Assembly (NCBI GenBank): GCA_036971615.1
Contig: JAYKKR010000006.1
Span: 372,001 to 436,000, forward strand
Length of the DNA stretch: 64,000 bases
Origin: Amyloporia xantha
Taxonomy: Eukaryota; Basidiomycota; Agaricomycetes; Polyporales; Adustoporiaceae
Direction: 5' to 3'
The notes under the pieces were generated by a model. That model saw only the letters and a list, made by a program, of their open reading frames with translations. It searched no databases and was not told the DNA's origin. The stretch's first letter is position 1, and every line of letters starts with the position of its first letter. Positions 1-11,742 of the stretch are shown here, piece after piece. A program made the translations under genes and the position numbers.

Positions 1-5
1 GTTGA

Positions 6-1362
6 CGCTACACAGCTGAAGCTGAAATGAAAAGTGACTGCAAATTGTCTCGCACCGCGTTCGCTTGTTGATCGCGAATAACATATCCAGGACATGACTC
101 AGAGGGCGAGTCTACCGAGGGCTAAGCAAAGTGCTAAGTTCTAGCGCGCCTCCATGTGCGTGTCGGTGGCAGTACCTGGAGATTCACATCGGTCGCGTGC
201 CGGCCAGGACGACAGCTTGAGTGGGGCGTTCACCTACCACTCCCATATCCATTCGCTTTACGGACGACGCAAGACGTGACTATTCCCGTAATGCTGGCCA
301 TAGGGCCGAATTATTTGGCTCTAGGTACTCAGCCATCGTATTGTCGCATCATAGTGAGTACGTGCCCTCGCACTAGTGAGACATACGCTGAATTTTCACA
401 ATGTTCAAAGCCCATGTTCCCAAATTATTGTGGTTTTGAAGAGGTTGTCTCAGTGAAATACGCCAAATTGTCCGTGATCGTGCACAAATACTTTGCCCAA
501 CTGGCAACCAGGCACTCGGCATACCACCTTTTGACCATGTCGGTTTCCCTAATGACTTCATATATATCTCGGGTTTTTGTATGCCTACTTTCACATCGGA
601 CTTGAACGAAAGTGAACGGGTGAGTTGTTCATGATTCCCTTCGTTTCGAGCAGTTGGGCCGTCTGTCTCTCTAGTGAGTCACTGCTTCACAGTGGACTTT
701 GATATCTAAATGCCTGTAGACGTTTCTTCGCAATCCTCGCCCACAAGCCTCATTAAGAAAGTCGATCGGACTTCCAACCCATGGGCGTTATGTTCTGTGA
801 CAAAACCGCTACTTTTGCATTACTGCCGACTTGGGGTGTGTGCCGAGTGCCTCGTTGGGCCAAGTACTCATCGATCATCATCTACCGCTCATCGCCCACC
901 GACCATTGCAATCTTCTGTGCAGCGGTGTTTGCACGACGGTGTGGTTTAACAGACGGTGATGGGCCATCGTTGACAGCAGATTGGGATCGAAAATTACCG
1001 TACAAAGGCCAGGGATAGCTACATATGGTGATGCCGAAGCATAGCGTAGTAAGTGCCGCAACCCTATCATTTTGTTGGACCACAATCTGAATTTTGGTAT
1101 CACCGAATTTGCATTGAAGAACAGCGACAACTGATTCTCAAATGGTTTTCAGCAGTGAGTCGACATCCTCCTCGGTAGTGCCATCTTTGGCTCTCGGAAT
1201 GGGCAGACCGCCTCGAGAACTGGTGGCGTGTATTGACAGATCTACGTCCGCTGCGGACATACTCAGGAGAAGACATATACTTTACAGGGCTACTGAATGG
1301 CAATCCCACCGCAGAAGCGGTGTCGCTGTGGCTACGGCATCAGTCAATATTGTTGGATGACG
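6..1362 (+). repeat. Repeat R1, left copy (inverted partner at 57899-58806)
   Basis: This segment is the reverse complement of 57899-58806 along most of its length. Shared landmarks include GGACCACAATCTG, CTCGGAATGGGCAGACCG and TGGCTACGGCATCAG. The outer end stops matching within about 6 bases of the window start, and the inner end stops just after CAATATTGTTG. Relative to the right copy it carries a 374-bp insertion (491-864) plus about 80 bp that the right copy lacks near 140-230. No convincing protein is encoded, and open frames here are short and not shared between copies. It looks like a dispersed repeat of unknown class. I could not find LTR-like TG/CA ends that both copies share. Confidence 0.8.
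491..864. mobile_element. 374-bp MITE with TA target duplication
   Basis: Near-perfect terminal inverted repeats CTTTGCCCAAC (left) and GTTGGGCCAAG (right, one mismatch). A further inverted block follows inside (AGGCACTCGGCA on the left, TGCCGAGTGCCT on the right). Both ends are bordered by TA (489-490 and 865-866). The right R1 copy at about 58410 lacks the element. Removing 491-864 plus one TA restores the spacing of that empty site exactly, with TC in place of TA. No transposase fits in 374 bp. The TA duplication is that of the Tc1/mariner superfamily, so this is inferred to be a non-autonomous Tc1/mariner-type element. Confidence 0.82.
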
Positions 1363-1519
1363 CGTCTACCATGTTTCCAGCATTGACTCAAAGTGCGTCC
1401 GGTGTAATTAGGAAAGCTTACTTCCGGCAGGACTTGCGTCCTACTATTAATCCAACTACGTAAAGTACAGTACGTAATGCTAGCGACCTTGTGCATGGGT
1501 GATGCTCAACTAGCGTCGC

Positions 1520-1746
1520 TAGTATATCATACTATGTTTCCGATCGTTTCGTACCTTGCGTCGCGCGGACGGTTTCATGTTATGAGCTATGCACGAGTAC
1601 CATTCCTAAAGCCGATACAAACATGTAAGAAAGCTGAAGCAGGTACCACTTCCAAGTGACTCTCAAGCGCTCAACAGGTGTTGCAAGCGCTACGTTCTAT
1701 TCCGCCGCAAGGACACTGCCTGGGATTGTATATAAATGTAATCAAC
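1520..1746 (+). repeat. Repeat R2, left copy (inverted partner at 51953-52180)
   Basis: About 225 bp match 51953-52180 in reverse complement at roughly 90% identity by eye. Shared blocks include GAGTACCATTCCTAAAG, ACTCTCAAGCGCTCAACAGG and TATATAAATGTAATCAAC. It lies just downstream of the ABC transporter stop codon and 157 bp inside repeat R1. No coding potential is seen. It may be part of the same dispersed family as R1 or an independent short element. Confidence 0.72.
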
Positions 1747-1799
1747 TCGCATCACTTGTCCGAAATCATACTACCATAACTACGGTTGCAGCGTTGTGT

Positions 1800-4700
1800 T
1801 CAAGCTGACACCGAAGGTGCCTCTGCAAATTTAGCAAGCTTATGCAGATGCTCCTTGTCTGCGCTCTCATCTACTAACGCACGCAATTTGCCGTTGTTGA
1901 TTCTGATTAGGTCGCTCGGTTTTCCGAATTCAGTCTGTTCAGAATTAGCAATCGCACATCGCCGGAAGGCACTGAAACGATGAACTCACGATACATCCGG
2001 CGTCAAGGACCATCTATACAACATGTCAGTTTGTCTCAGCTCATTTCATGTTCATGAGGGGCTTACAATCTTATCCGCGTCCATGATGGTCTGCAAGCGG
2101 TGCGCAACCGTAAGCACTGTCACGTCCTTGTTCAAAACCTTTCGAATTGACGTCTGTATAAGAGTGTCTGTCTCATAATCTAACACCAACATCAACCATA
2201 TATTCTGGCCAGAATACTGGTATATCTCACCAATGGCGGAGGTAGCTATCAAAGTGTCACTTGTCTTAGCATCCCAGTCCAGTCTGTGGCTGAAAAGACG
2301 AACCTTCGTCGAGTATCAACAATTTACTTTGCCGAACGATTGCTCTTGCCAACGCAACTATCTGCCGCTGTCCGACAGAGAGATTGCTTCCACTGGTAGA
2401 AATTTGGCTGTCCAGTGTCATATATCCATCATCGATCTCACTTCGTAGAGAGAAGAAGCCAGCGGCGCGCAGTGCATCATTGAGCACTGCGTCGTCATGC
2501 TGCTCGAAAGGATCCAAATTCTGGCGCAGAGTGCCACTCAGCAGTTCAGGCTGGATAATGTAGACTATCAACTGATGAGATCATATAAATTGGTGAGTAT
2601 ACTCACAGTTTGAGGGATAATCGTGATGTTCGATCGGAGAGCATCAAGATTTATTGAATCAGTACGGAGTCCATCGTAGTAGACAGAGCCTTCGGTCAAG
2701 ATACATCTTAGCAGCACCAGAGTCAACGAGCTCTGCAACATGTTTAGCACGGAAATCGACACAAGCAGCCATCCCAATACCTTTCCGCTGCCCGTGCGAC
2801 CAACTATAGTGGCAAAGTCAATGCGTGGTCGCCTTTGCGATGATCTCCGACCACTCACCAACCCCTATGCGTTCCCCAGACTTGAGCTCGAATGTGATGT
2901 TTTTTAGAACAAGAGGACCATTCTGGCAATGAAAACAAATCGATAAAAGATGTTATCAGCTGGGACAGTGTGAACGACATACTGGGGAGTATCTAGCAGA
3001 GAGATTCTCTACTTTCAAGTCACCGCTCGCTGGCCAATAAGCTGGGGGAACTCCGGACGAAGTCGACTTCGGTTCATGCTCAATCGTCAGATATTGTTGG
3101 ATACGCTCAAGGCTGACAAAGCCCATCTCAGATATTGATTAAAGCGTGCTTATGCTGCTTACCTGTTACCTGCAAATCATAGTAAACAATTGCCAGTCCT
3201 TCTAGCCAGCGCTTACTCACCAGATATTTCGAATTGGTTGATGACTCTGACCCACCAGATAATAGATGAACTAAAAGATACTAAATACAAGGATCTTATC
3301 GATACATTAAAACAGACATAATTGTGCAAGGACATACCTGCCATATTCAGTGAGAATCCAACTCCAGATGCGTCGAATGTCCGTCCATAGACAAGGTATG
3401 CAGCAAGACCAGCAGAAAACGCCGCTCCCAGAGTATCTGCACGGACAGCAATCCACCTGTGGTTTCGCGTGAGCGTCTCAATACTGAAGACATTTCACAA
3501 TTTCTAATCACTGATACAAGACAACAAGCGTCCTATAAGAGTTTGTTTGCCGGTCGAGGCGGTGGTAAGCTTCCTGTCGCACCGCATCTTGGGCTCCATA
3601 GGCTCGAATGGACACTGGACAACTAATTAACTTGCCGTCACTTCTAGAGCGACTACACGTACCCAAGCCAGCGATAGCAGCACCAAAATGCCCAAGGACA
3701 GGTGCCTGAGCATTGCTATTCTCCCGCTTAACAGCCAATTGCGCCTTGATGTACAGTTGACCACACAATACGCCAACGATAGCAACCAAGGCACCGGGGG
3801 CGAGGACGATAGGCGACATAACCACTACAGCCCCTAGCTTGACGAGTATTTTCCCCGTTTGCTGCATGAGCTTGTACAAGGAGTCCGCAATTGCATCATC
3901 GACTTATGAGGGATCAGATGATCCATGAGAAAGACGGAAAACATGACTAAACGCACCGGCTTCAATATCTTGAGTGCAGCGTGCAATGATTCTAGAGGCT
4001 GGGGTCATGTCGAGCCATCTGTATGCAGATGTTCAGCATGAACGCTAGGATTACCAGTAAGTAATTTACCTCAAAGTCGTGCTCAATATGGAAGCGATGA
4101 GGCTCTTGTGTAATTCGCGCGAAGCGCGTACAGAGCCGAGCATATATACAATAAAAGAAACTGATAGTATGCTAAGTGACATGATCTGTAAAAGAGAATA
4201 TACTATCAAATAACTGGAGCATTCAAATCAGCGTTCACAGATCGTAAAGCTCTCCACATGTTATGTATCACTCACTAAGAGGTCGCAACCTGACCGGGCT
4301 CTGCATACTGGCGTGCCCAATAGCCCAGATACCAAACCTGGAAAGCATCGGACAACTCGTAGGCGAAGTACATGCCCACAGCAAATTGCCAGAAGAGAAT
4401 GGGATGAAGTCCACCGAGGGCGTTGAGGAACAGTTTTACTGTTACAAAAGCCCTTCAGCGTCACTCATGAAGAAACATAAAGATACATACAAGCTGGCCA
4501 GCCAACATAACCCACCGAGACTTCTTCTGCGACGATCAGTTTCCCGTCAATTTGCTTTTCTGCGACGAGATCATGAGGCTGATCAACTTCTGTCTCATCT
4601 TCCGTGCTGGTGGCCAAGGCAGCGGACAGCTCCTGATCATTCTCCAGCGCTTTCGATAAAGAGCCCTGGCTGTGAATGCGTCCACCTGTCCCTAAGGACA

Positions 4701-7700
4701 CCACAAAATCGGCGATGGGAGTTGCCATCGCAACGTTGTGAGTCTGCATATTACACAGTGAGATCAAACACGACACAACTCAAGAGCGGTCACGTACAAC
4801 CAACAGCACTGTGCGACCCCGAATCAAGTCACCCTTGAAGCATTTTTCGACAACCCACCGAGTTGTATGTACGTCAAGAGCGGCCAATACCTACGCCGAT
4901 GTAAGAACGAAATCTTTGACCTAGTGACCGCCAACTCACATCATCGAGGAGGAGTATGTCCGCAGAGGAATAAACAGCACGAGCCAAAGTGATACGAGCC
5001 TACATAAAGTTTAGAGTGATAGTGACACAAACCACAATCCGTACATACCTTCTGCCCACCACTGAGCAAATACACAGGATATGAACATAAAAAAATCTCC
5101 ACACATATGCAAAGCGCACCTGAGTGTGATTCCCTTTTCGCCTACTTCGGTCTGATCACCAGCATCAAGTAAATCAAGATCGCGTCGAAGACTACACTGA
5201 TCGATAACTATCGTTTGGTCTAAGCACTCGTCTCTATTGCCGATTACAGCGTCGTCGCACCTGCATTGTACCGAACACCATCGTATGGAGCCCCAAAGAG
5301 GATATTGTTCTAATCCTCCCATATCAGCTTTTCGAAACAATCCTATTGAAAAAACTGTGTACTTTGATTGTTTCATTCTGAACCCACGATTCTTGAGCGG
5401 CATAGGCAACACCTCCTGCCCGGGGAAGATGGAAGAATGATTCGGGCGTCATAGGGACGTAATGCATCTCGCCTGCATGTTTATTTGACCAATCAGTGAA
5501 AGAGTACAGCGTTGATCAGCTATGACTCGTACCTAACAGTGCCATCAACAGAGATGTCTTGCCCGAACCAGTTGGACCGACAATAAGGTTTATGCAACCG
5601 TGCTTGAAAAGCAGTTCACCTTCGACGTGAAGGGTAAAATTCCTTCGTATGGGTGTCTGCGATCCGTCACGAGTACCGGTCCAAGTGAAATCAGCATCTC
5701 GAATGCCGAGAGTTCTATCACTGATGCCCGCCGAAGGGTTCGGTGAGAAAGTGCCACTGGCGGTATGATCATAAAATTGATCGAGGAGTTCCGTCTTTAT
5801 GAATGTCAATATCTGTAATGGCACCATGATTGACCAGACTCTAACCTTGTATAAAAACTCATTAACACGGTCAAGCGATACCTTAGCTACAGAGTGCTGT
5901 TAGATGCAAGCAAGGAAACAGGAACCATATTTGTCCTTACCCCGGATAATGGATGGGACCATGGCGAAGATCTCGTGCAGCTCATTTCTCTGTGCTTCAA
6001 ACACTGCGGAAATGTCAGAACGAAAACATGGAGAAAGGAAACGAGCATACGGGTTATGGATGAAAACACAATCGAAGCTAAAATCAATGAGCACAAGCAT
6101 CGTCAGATATATCAAATCGCAGCTTACGGGATAGGTCTCTTTTCATAACCACCGTCTATATTTTCTCAGTAATGTAAGACTTAGCAGAGGTCTAAGTACG
6201 TACAAAGAGCATGAATGTGACAATCATCGTCACGACCGGGATGAGGTGACTGCAAGTACATTCATTCGGCATCAACAGAATCAAGATATCACAAGTGCAC
6301 ATACTTCACATAGCTGTTGAGAAATTCTAAAAGCCTGTTCTTCTTCTGGTACTTCAACTCTTCCTCGCGCTTTTGCGCTAATTCTTCCGCAGTGCGAGGT
6401 TCCCATCCGAAAAGCTTAATCATGCGAATAACGCTTAGTGCTGTGAGCATGTCAGTGCTTCTACACGTAAGCAGGACTAAATTTCCCACTTTCGGTGACA
6501 GTTTGTACGCGGGCATCGCTCTTATTCAACCAGTCAGCTAAGAAGCTTGGATGCAATATCGTCACTGTACTGCACCTTCTTCGTCTTTTCGACCTGGTTC
6601 TTCTGCAGAGAACCGGCAATGTACCCTGGAAGCGGTAGTAGCGCAACCATTAACGCGATCCCTACAAGAGAACTGCGACCCAACTGTAAGTGACGATGTA
6701 ACAGTCGGTCATTTCACACGAACCTCCATCCGAGAATTGTGTACAGGAACCATGTACAGAGAGCAAGCTGCAGCGGAATCTCGACGACTTCGATCCATCG
6801 GTCAGTGACGAACCGCCGAGTAGACTTCTCGGAGAGTTCACTCACGGAGGAAGGGGAAATCTCGCCCACGAACCACGCGGGTAAGGTCCGTTGTCACCAA
6901 ATTGTTGAACCTTCCTATAAGATTAGTACTGGACGCGCTGCCGACCTTTGCACCCTGCGCGTCTGTTGACGGTCCTTCTCCCTGAATATTCTGCTGGCCC
7001 TGTGCGGATACCCCTTCCGCATCCACAGCAGTCAAATCAACTTGTTCATTGTCGTCAGCAAGCTCGCTGGGCCCAGCTGCTACTGGAGGTGCTATCGCAG
7101 GTACGGCATCAGTGGCTGTTGCCGATACAGTGACCTCGGACTCCGCGACGTGAGCTTTTACGCGAATTCGGAGCGCGTGTTCGAAGAGCAGCTGATTGAG
7201 AATCGCTCTGGTGCGCACCATCATGGCGTTCTGTCCGTTCACACACTTCTGAGTATCGCAAACCCAACATATACTGTGAAAACTTACCGAGGTGTACACA
7301 TACCACTGGAATGCCATCGACCCCAATACTGGCCCCAGAAATAGGCAGGCTATCCACACCCAGGGTCGGACTGTGGCTCCTTCACCACCCTTCTCAAGGT
7401 AGCTATACAATGTCATTGAGTATAATACGAAAATAGAGAGAAATATGCCGTACTCGAGTAGGCGGTTCACGGCCAAAGGGCTCGCTAGATACGCGAAGGT
7501 CTACATTAGGGCGATTTCAGCTGAATGCGACCGTTGTCGGTATTTACTGACACCTACTCGAGAAACAAGCATGAAGCACAATATGAAGTACTCTTTGTCT
7601 GTAGATATTAATTTTTAGACGATAGATCCTCAAGAATACGCAAACAAGCGACCTACAGAATACGGTCATGAGACCCCAAAATATATGCCTCTGTTTTTCC

Positions 7701-8781
7701 ACTTGGAAAGGGTCCAGATACTATACAGGGGAAGCAATTCGAGACCACACGATGAAGAAAAAATGAGACACATACGGCAAACGCCCTCTTGACCAAGTTC
7801 TTCGTATGATCATAGTCAGCTAAAGGGGGTAAACGCTCGAAGTCGATGTGTGGAGCACGATTCGCCTCCAGCACCAACTTGTCCAGCCATCCATACAGAA
7901 CGAGGGACAAAATGGACGCGGTCTGCTCTGGGTGAGGTTGCATTGGCTCCTGAACTACTATAAGCAATACACCTGTCAATAGGCAATAGAAGCCCTCACC
8001 TGAGGATCGTATGGGATATACTGGCGAGGCATGCAGATAGGCACTAATATTGCTGCGACTGTGAGCAAGACGACTTTCACCCATAAGATACTCCCCTCGG
8101 CAGCATCTCGTGGTGTCGAAGTAAATGTTGCGAATGGCCATATATCGCGGTAGGCGTAGATGCCCCAGACAAACAATAATAGGAGCACGAGATGACGGGA
8201 CGTCGTTCGATTCATGTCGGGCTTCGCTACCATAGTCACTAGCGCCAGGAAGCACGCATATGCCTATGTCCTTCAGGGTTAAGCATGGTCGGCTTGGATC
8301 TAATTGCAGACCCACATAAGTCCCACAAAGGGCAGTTTGGGCAAAGCTAGCATAGCCAGACGGTGCTCCGGCAAGCGTGTTTGAGAGAAGAGAGCCGGAA
8401 GTCAGTCCAAATAGGGCGACACAGCATAACAGTCGCGCAAATTTGAATGAAAGGATCGCAGCGCCACCTTGCCCTTTCACGTAGGCTCTACGGGCCGGAT
8501 GACGAGCGGAATCCCCTGCAATTTCAGGAGGTGCAGAGATGCCGTAGGTCTTTGTGGTGGCTCTCGAACGGGCCAGGAACTGTACTAATAGAGCCGATGC
8601 AGATAATGCAGCAAAATAAGCGGGAAAAGTGAGAGCGTCTTGCCAAGAACTTTGCAAGGACGTTAACTAGGTAAGAAGCAAACATACAATGCATAGCAAG
8701 CACTCACTCTACTGATGGTTCAATAATAGAAGCTATATGAGGCGCACTCAGTATCAATTGATCCACAACTTGTTGGCTCAT
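1800..8781 (-). CDS. ABCC/MRP-type multidrug ABC transporter
   Basis: Full-length ABC exporter of the C subfamily, which typically moves glutathione or other organic-anion conjugates, often at the vacuole or plasma membrane. The N-terminus has several hydrophobic segments (TMD0/TMD1), followed by NBD1 with Walker A GPTGSGKTSLL (about 5555-5578), signature LSGGQK and Walker B LLLDDVLAALD. TMD2 and NBD2 follow, with GRTGSGKSSL, LSVGQRQ, LILDEATSAID and VAHRL. NBD1 has Asp after Walker B and NBD2 has Glu, the usual asymmetric ABCC arrangement. More than a dozen introns interrupt it, some splitting catalytic motifs. The reading continues past the apparent stop near 2052 through introns to a conserved tail (KLRALVDESADKEHL) ending at 1800. 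The start is an ATG at 8779-8781 in a short first exon; the first donor is ambiguous. It is divergent from ISY1. The exact substrate is unknown. Confidence 0.87.
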
Positions 8782-9299
8782 GTTGAGAGCCGATGCAAAT
8801 GCAAGTAGTGGTGTGGGTCACAGCGAGGATAGCGCGCAACGCAATGCTATTTATGAAAGATAGGCCTCGACTGCGCAACTAGACGCGTAATGGGACGCGT
8901 AACGCGAATTGAACGCGCACCTCTTCGTCCATACGCTCATGAGTCAAAACCATGGATAAATGACTCGGAGACCAAACAAGTAGGCGAGCACCGAGCTGTC
9001 AACACTGTGTCGCAGCGATTGAATGCAGTGTGGATGTATTTCGTCCGATGTTTATTGGCAGCAGTATGCATTCAGCACGGATATACGACACCGTAAAGGA
9101 AAACGAAGGGGATGTGTGGAGGTGAGATAACGCCTGTCGAATCTCGATCATTGGAACTGAGAAGCGCCCTGCAGTCACGTGGTAACGAAATATCCGGTCG
9201 TTGTCAGACTGCTTGTGCTCCTTTCTACTGCACTCGCGATTTGTGAGGCCCTCTAAATTCACCAGCTCCAACTTCACATACATCTTCGTACACTTCAAC
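8782..9299. promoter_or_regulatory. Divergent promoter, ABC transporter / ISY1
   Basis: The 518 bp between two divergent start codons must hold both promoters. The only striking motif is the ACGCGT pair, listed separately. Open frames here are short and unconserved in style. The stretch before the ISY1 ATG (9250-9299) is pyrimidine-rich on the + strand, as is common at fungal transcription start regions. Confidence 0.55.
8883..8900. promoter_or_regulatory. Paired ACGCGT (MCB-like) sites
   Basis: ACGCGT occurs at 8883-8888 and again at 8895-8900, one helical turn apart, with more ACGCG/CGCGC blocks just downstream. ACGCGT is the MluI cell-cycle box bound by MBF (Mbp1/Swi6-type) factors in fungi. 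Function here is inference. The pair is about 100 bp upstream of the ABC start and 400 bp upstream of ISY1, closer to the former. Confidence 0.4.
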
Positions 9300-10522
9300 A
9301 TGGTGCGTTTCCACTCTGCCGTATTGACGTCTTGCTAATCCTCCCGCACAGGCCCGTAATGAAGAGAAAGCACAATCTATGCTGTATCGTTTCCGTGAGG
9401 CCCAGGCAGCGGAGCTGGGCCTAGGAACACGAGCAGATCGACGCCCGAAAATGGCTAGTGCATGCAAAAGCTTGCGCGAATGCGAGCGGTGGCGAGGAGA
9501 AATTCTGCGGGAAATCAGTCGGAAGGTGTCCAAAATCCAAGATGGTGCGTCTGTGCGACCTCCTCCAGAATGCGACGGCTGGCTGACAGAGCTCTTGCTT
9601 TGCTAGCTGGTCTTACCGACTACGAGGTCCGCGATTTGAATGACGAAATCAACAAGCTCATGCGGGAGAAGCGGCATTGGGAGAACCAGATAGTTGCATT
9701 GGGAGGTGCGAACTACCGGCGCAACGTCGCCATGGTAGACGATGACGGTAGGGAAGTTCCTGGGACGAAAGGATACAAGTGCGTTCGGTGCGATTCTTCT
9801 CTGTGCGTTACTCAAACAGAGAGGCCCTCAGGTACTTTGGTCGCGCAAAGGAGCTGCCAGGTGTGAAGGAGCTTTTTCAGAGCAAAAAGAAGGAAGAAGA
9901 CGAAGAGAACCAGGTGCAGAACTACTACAAGAAATTCACAAACCAAGGTCCTGCATACTTCGGTGACCTGGACGAGGTTGACGGGAAGCTGCTGGAGTAC
10001 GAGATACACGCAGAAGATGAGGGTGCGTCACATCGTTTTGATAACACATTCGCAGGCTTACACAAAACCAAATGTACAGAATGGGAGGATGCCTATTCGC
10101 ATCTACGAACGGTGTTGGGCCTACCGACCGACGAGGCAACACCCCAGATTCCACGACCTAGTAGGAACAATGCCACAGTGACAGTAACCGACCTGTCAAC
10201 AACAGATCAGCCTCCCGCAGCCGACACAAAACGCAAAGCGCCCGACGGAGATATCGACATGTCTTCGGAGAGTGTCGACGATCATGCTAAGCGACAACGG
10301 ACAGACGGCCCTGCTCCACCAGCATCTGCAGACGGCACAGCCGTCTCGCCGCAAGATGCTGCGATGGCATTTGCTCGTGCAACCGCAGCGTTCATTCCGT
10401 TCCTGTCACCAGAGAACCTCATGCCACCAAAATTGCCCACGAGAGAAGAAATGGAACAGTACCTCCTGCAGCTGCAAAAGAGGGCGCTGGTGGAGGAGTA
10501 CTTTGGCGATGCGCAGTCATAA
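9300..10522 (+). CDS. ISY1: Pre-mRNA splicing factor Isy1
   Basis: Isy1 is a component of the Prp19-associated (NTC) spliceosome complex in the nucleus. The N-terminus after splicing reads MARNEEKAQSMLYRFREA, the family hallmark, followed by EINKLMREKRHWENQI, EVPGTKGYKYFGRAKELPGV and a coiled/charged middle. The start ATG (9300-9302) is immediately followed by intron GTGCGT...CACAG (9303-9351), so the first coding exon is one codon. Further introns lie after KIQD, after GYK and near 10022. The C-terminal half (10180-10522) is low-complexity with a basic KRKAPDGD stretch, and ends LVEEYFGDAQS. Length and order are as expected for the family. Confidence 0.94.
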
Positions 10523-11742
10523 CTGACCCATCGCATGGACATAGTGTATTCGTATATGTATCGCTCTTGCTACTACTGTAAACAGGATTTATTCTGCGCA
10601 AATTCATTGCCTTAATGAAGCCTGAACTCATCCCGCATGCAACTTTTGCGAGTCGTTTTGATGTCATCCTGCAGAGTCTGCGGGTACGCATATTGAAGTC
10701 AAAACGAAATCAAAACCCAAGTAACCACGGGTATCCAGCTGTCGGCGCCGGTCGCACGTCCGAGAGACAGTCCGCGTAACCCTGTGCTGTCCATTACCGC
10801 TCCGTGCTCAGTGGGATCGCAGGACCGCAAATGGGACTCAAGAAGGTAGAATTGCATGCAATGGACTTATTGCGCGCGGGATGATCGCCTTTAAGATTAA
10901 GCGCTGGCCAGGACTATCCGCACTAGTGCCGCATTGCTCAAGCCTAACGATCGTTAAAAGTGAGGCTTAGATGAGTGTACACAGTATATCGTGTCACTAC
11001 GACGATAGACGACCGACATGCATACCAGCTGTTATCCCGCCCCTCGACGCACCTACAGAAAGAGTTCGAATAGAAAGCCTGACGACCCGAGCAAATTCTA
11101 CAATCCAGTTTGACAGCTATAAAGTGAATCCTATGAGACAAGCCCTCAAATCATTTCGACTAGGATAGCCGTGAAGCTCGAAATTGACTGTTGTGATAGA
11201 CCTCGCGAGTCGTACCACCAAACCAAGGCGGAACATATTTGCGTCCCGCTTCGGCACTGCGTGCGCGTAAGTCTTCGCCTATGGTACACGCCGCTGCGTC
11301 TCTGCCAAGCCCTGCTTGCTTTCTGAACACGCACCGACGAAGCAGGCATCTTTCTAGTTCCCTCAGTCTGATATCGGTCTTGCTACATATGACGCGGAGG
11401 AAGGCCCAGACCAGTGCGCCCTCGGTCAGGCGCTGCAGAGGACTTTAAGCTTTAAGAATCACGCATCCAGAATCGCCTCCAGTCTACAGCCAACTTGAAG
11501 TGTTCCACGTCCGTCCACCGGTATCGACGGCCTCAGGCCCTCAGCGAGCAGCGGGATGAAGACGAATGGATGTCCTACGATTGGCCGTCGTCCGACGGAT
11601 TTGTTCGGTGCAGGTGCACCTCTTCCCACGTGCGCCCAGCGCTGGCCGCTACATCATCCCCCTCGCGCGTCGCTTCATCTCACAACTCCATTCTCTACCG
11701 TCACTCTGCTGGCACTCTGCCCGTTGCTGGCATATTAGCGAT
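10523..11742. other. Intergenic, ISY1 to KGD2
   Basis: About 1.2 kb between two same-strand genes. No open frame on either strand matches a family I know, and none is long. It should hold the ISY1 3' end and the KGD2 promoter. The last about 100 bp before the KGD2 ATG are C/T-rich. No repeat or RNA gene was recognised. Confidence 0.5.

Noticed and set aside
6..1362. R1 as a solo LTR of a retrotransposon
   Set aside because: The two copies do not share TG...CA ends or flanking direct repeats that I can identify, and no retroelement protein is present in the window.
1786..1983. 65-residue plus-strand frame after repeat R2
   Set aside because: Lies antisense to the last exon of the ABC transporter, whose conserved tail (KLRALVDESADKEHL) explains the sequence.
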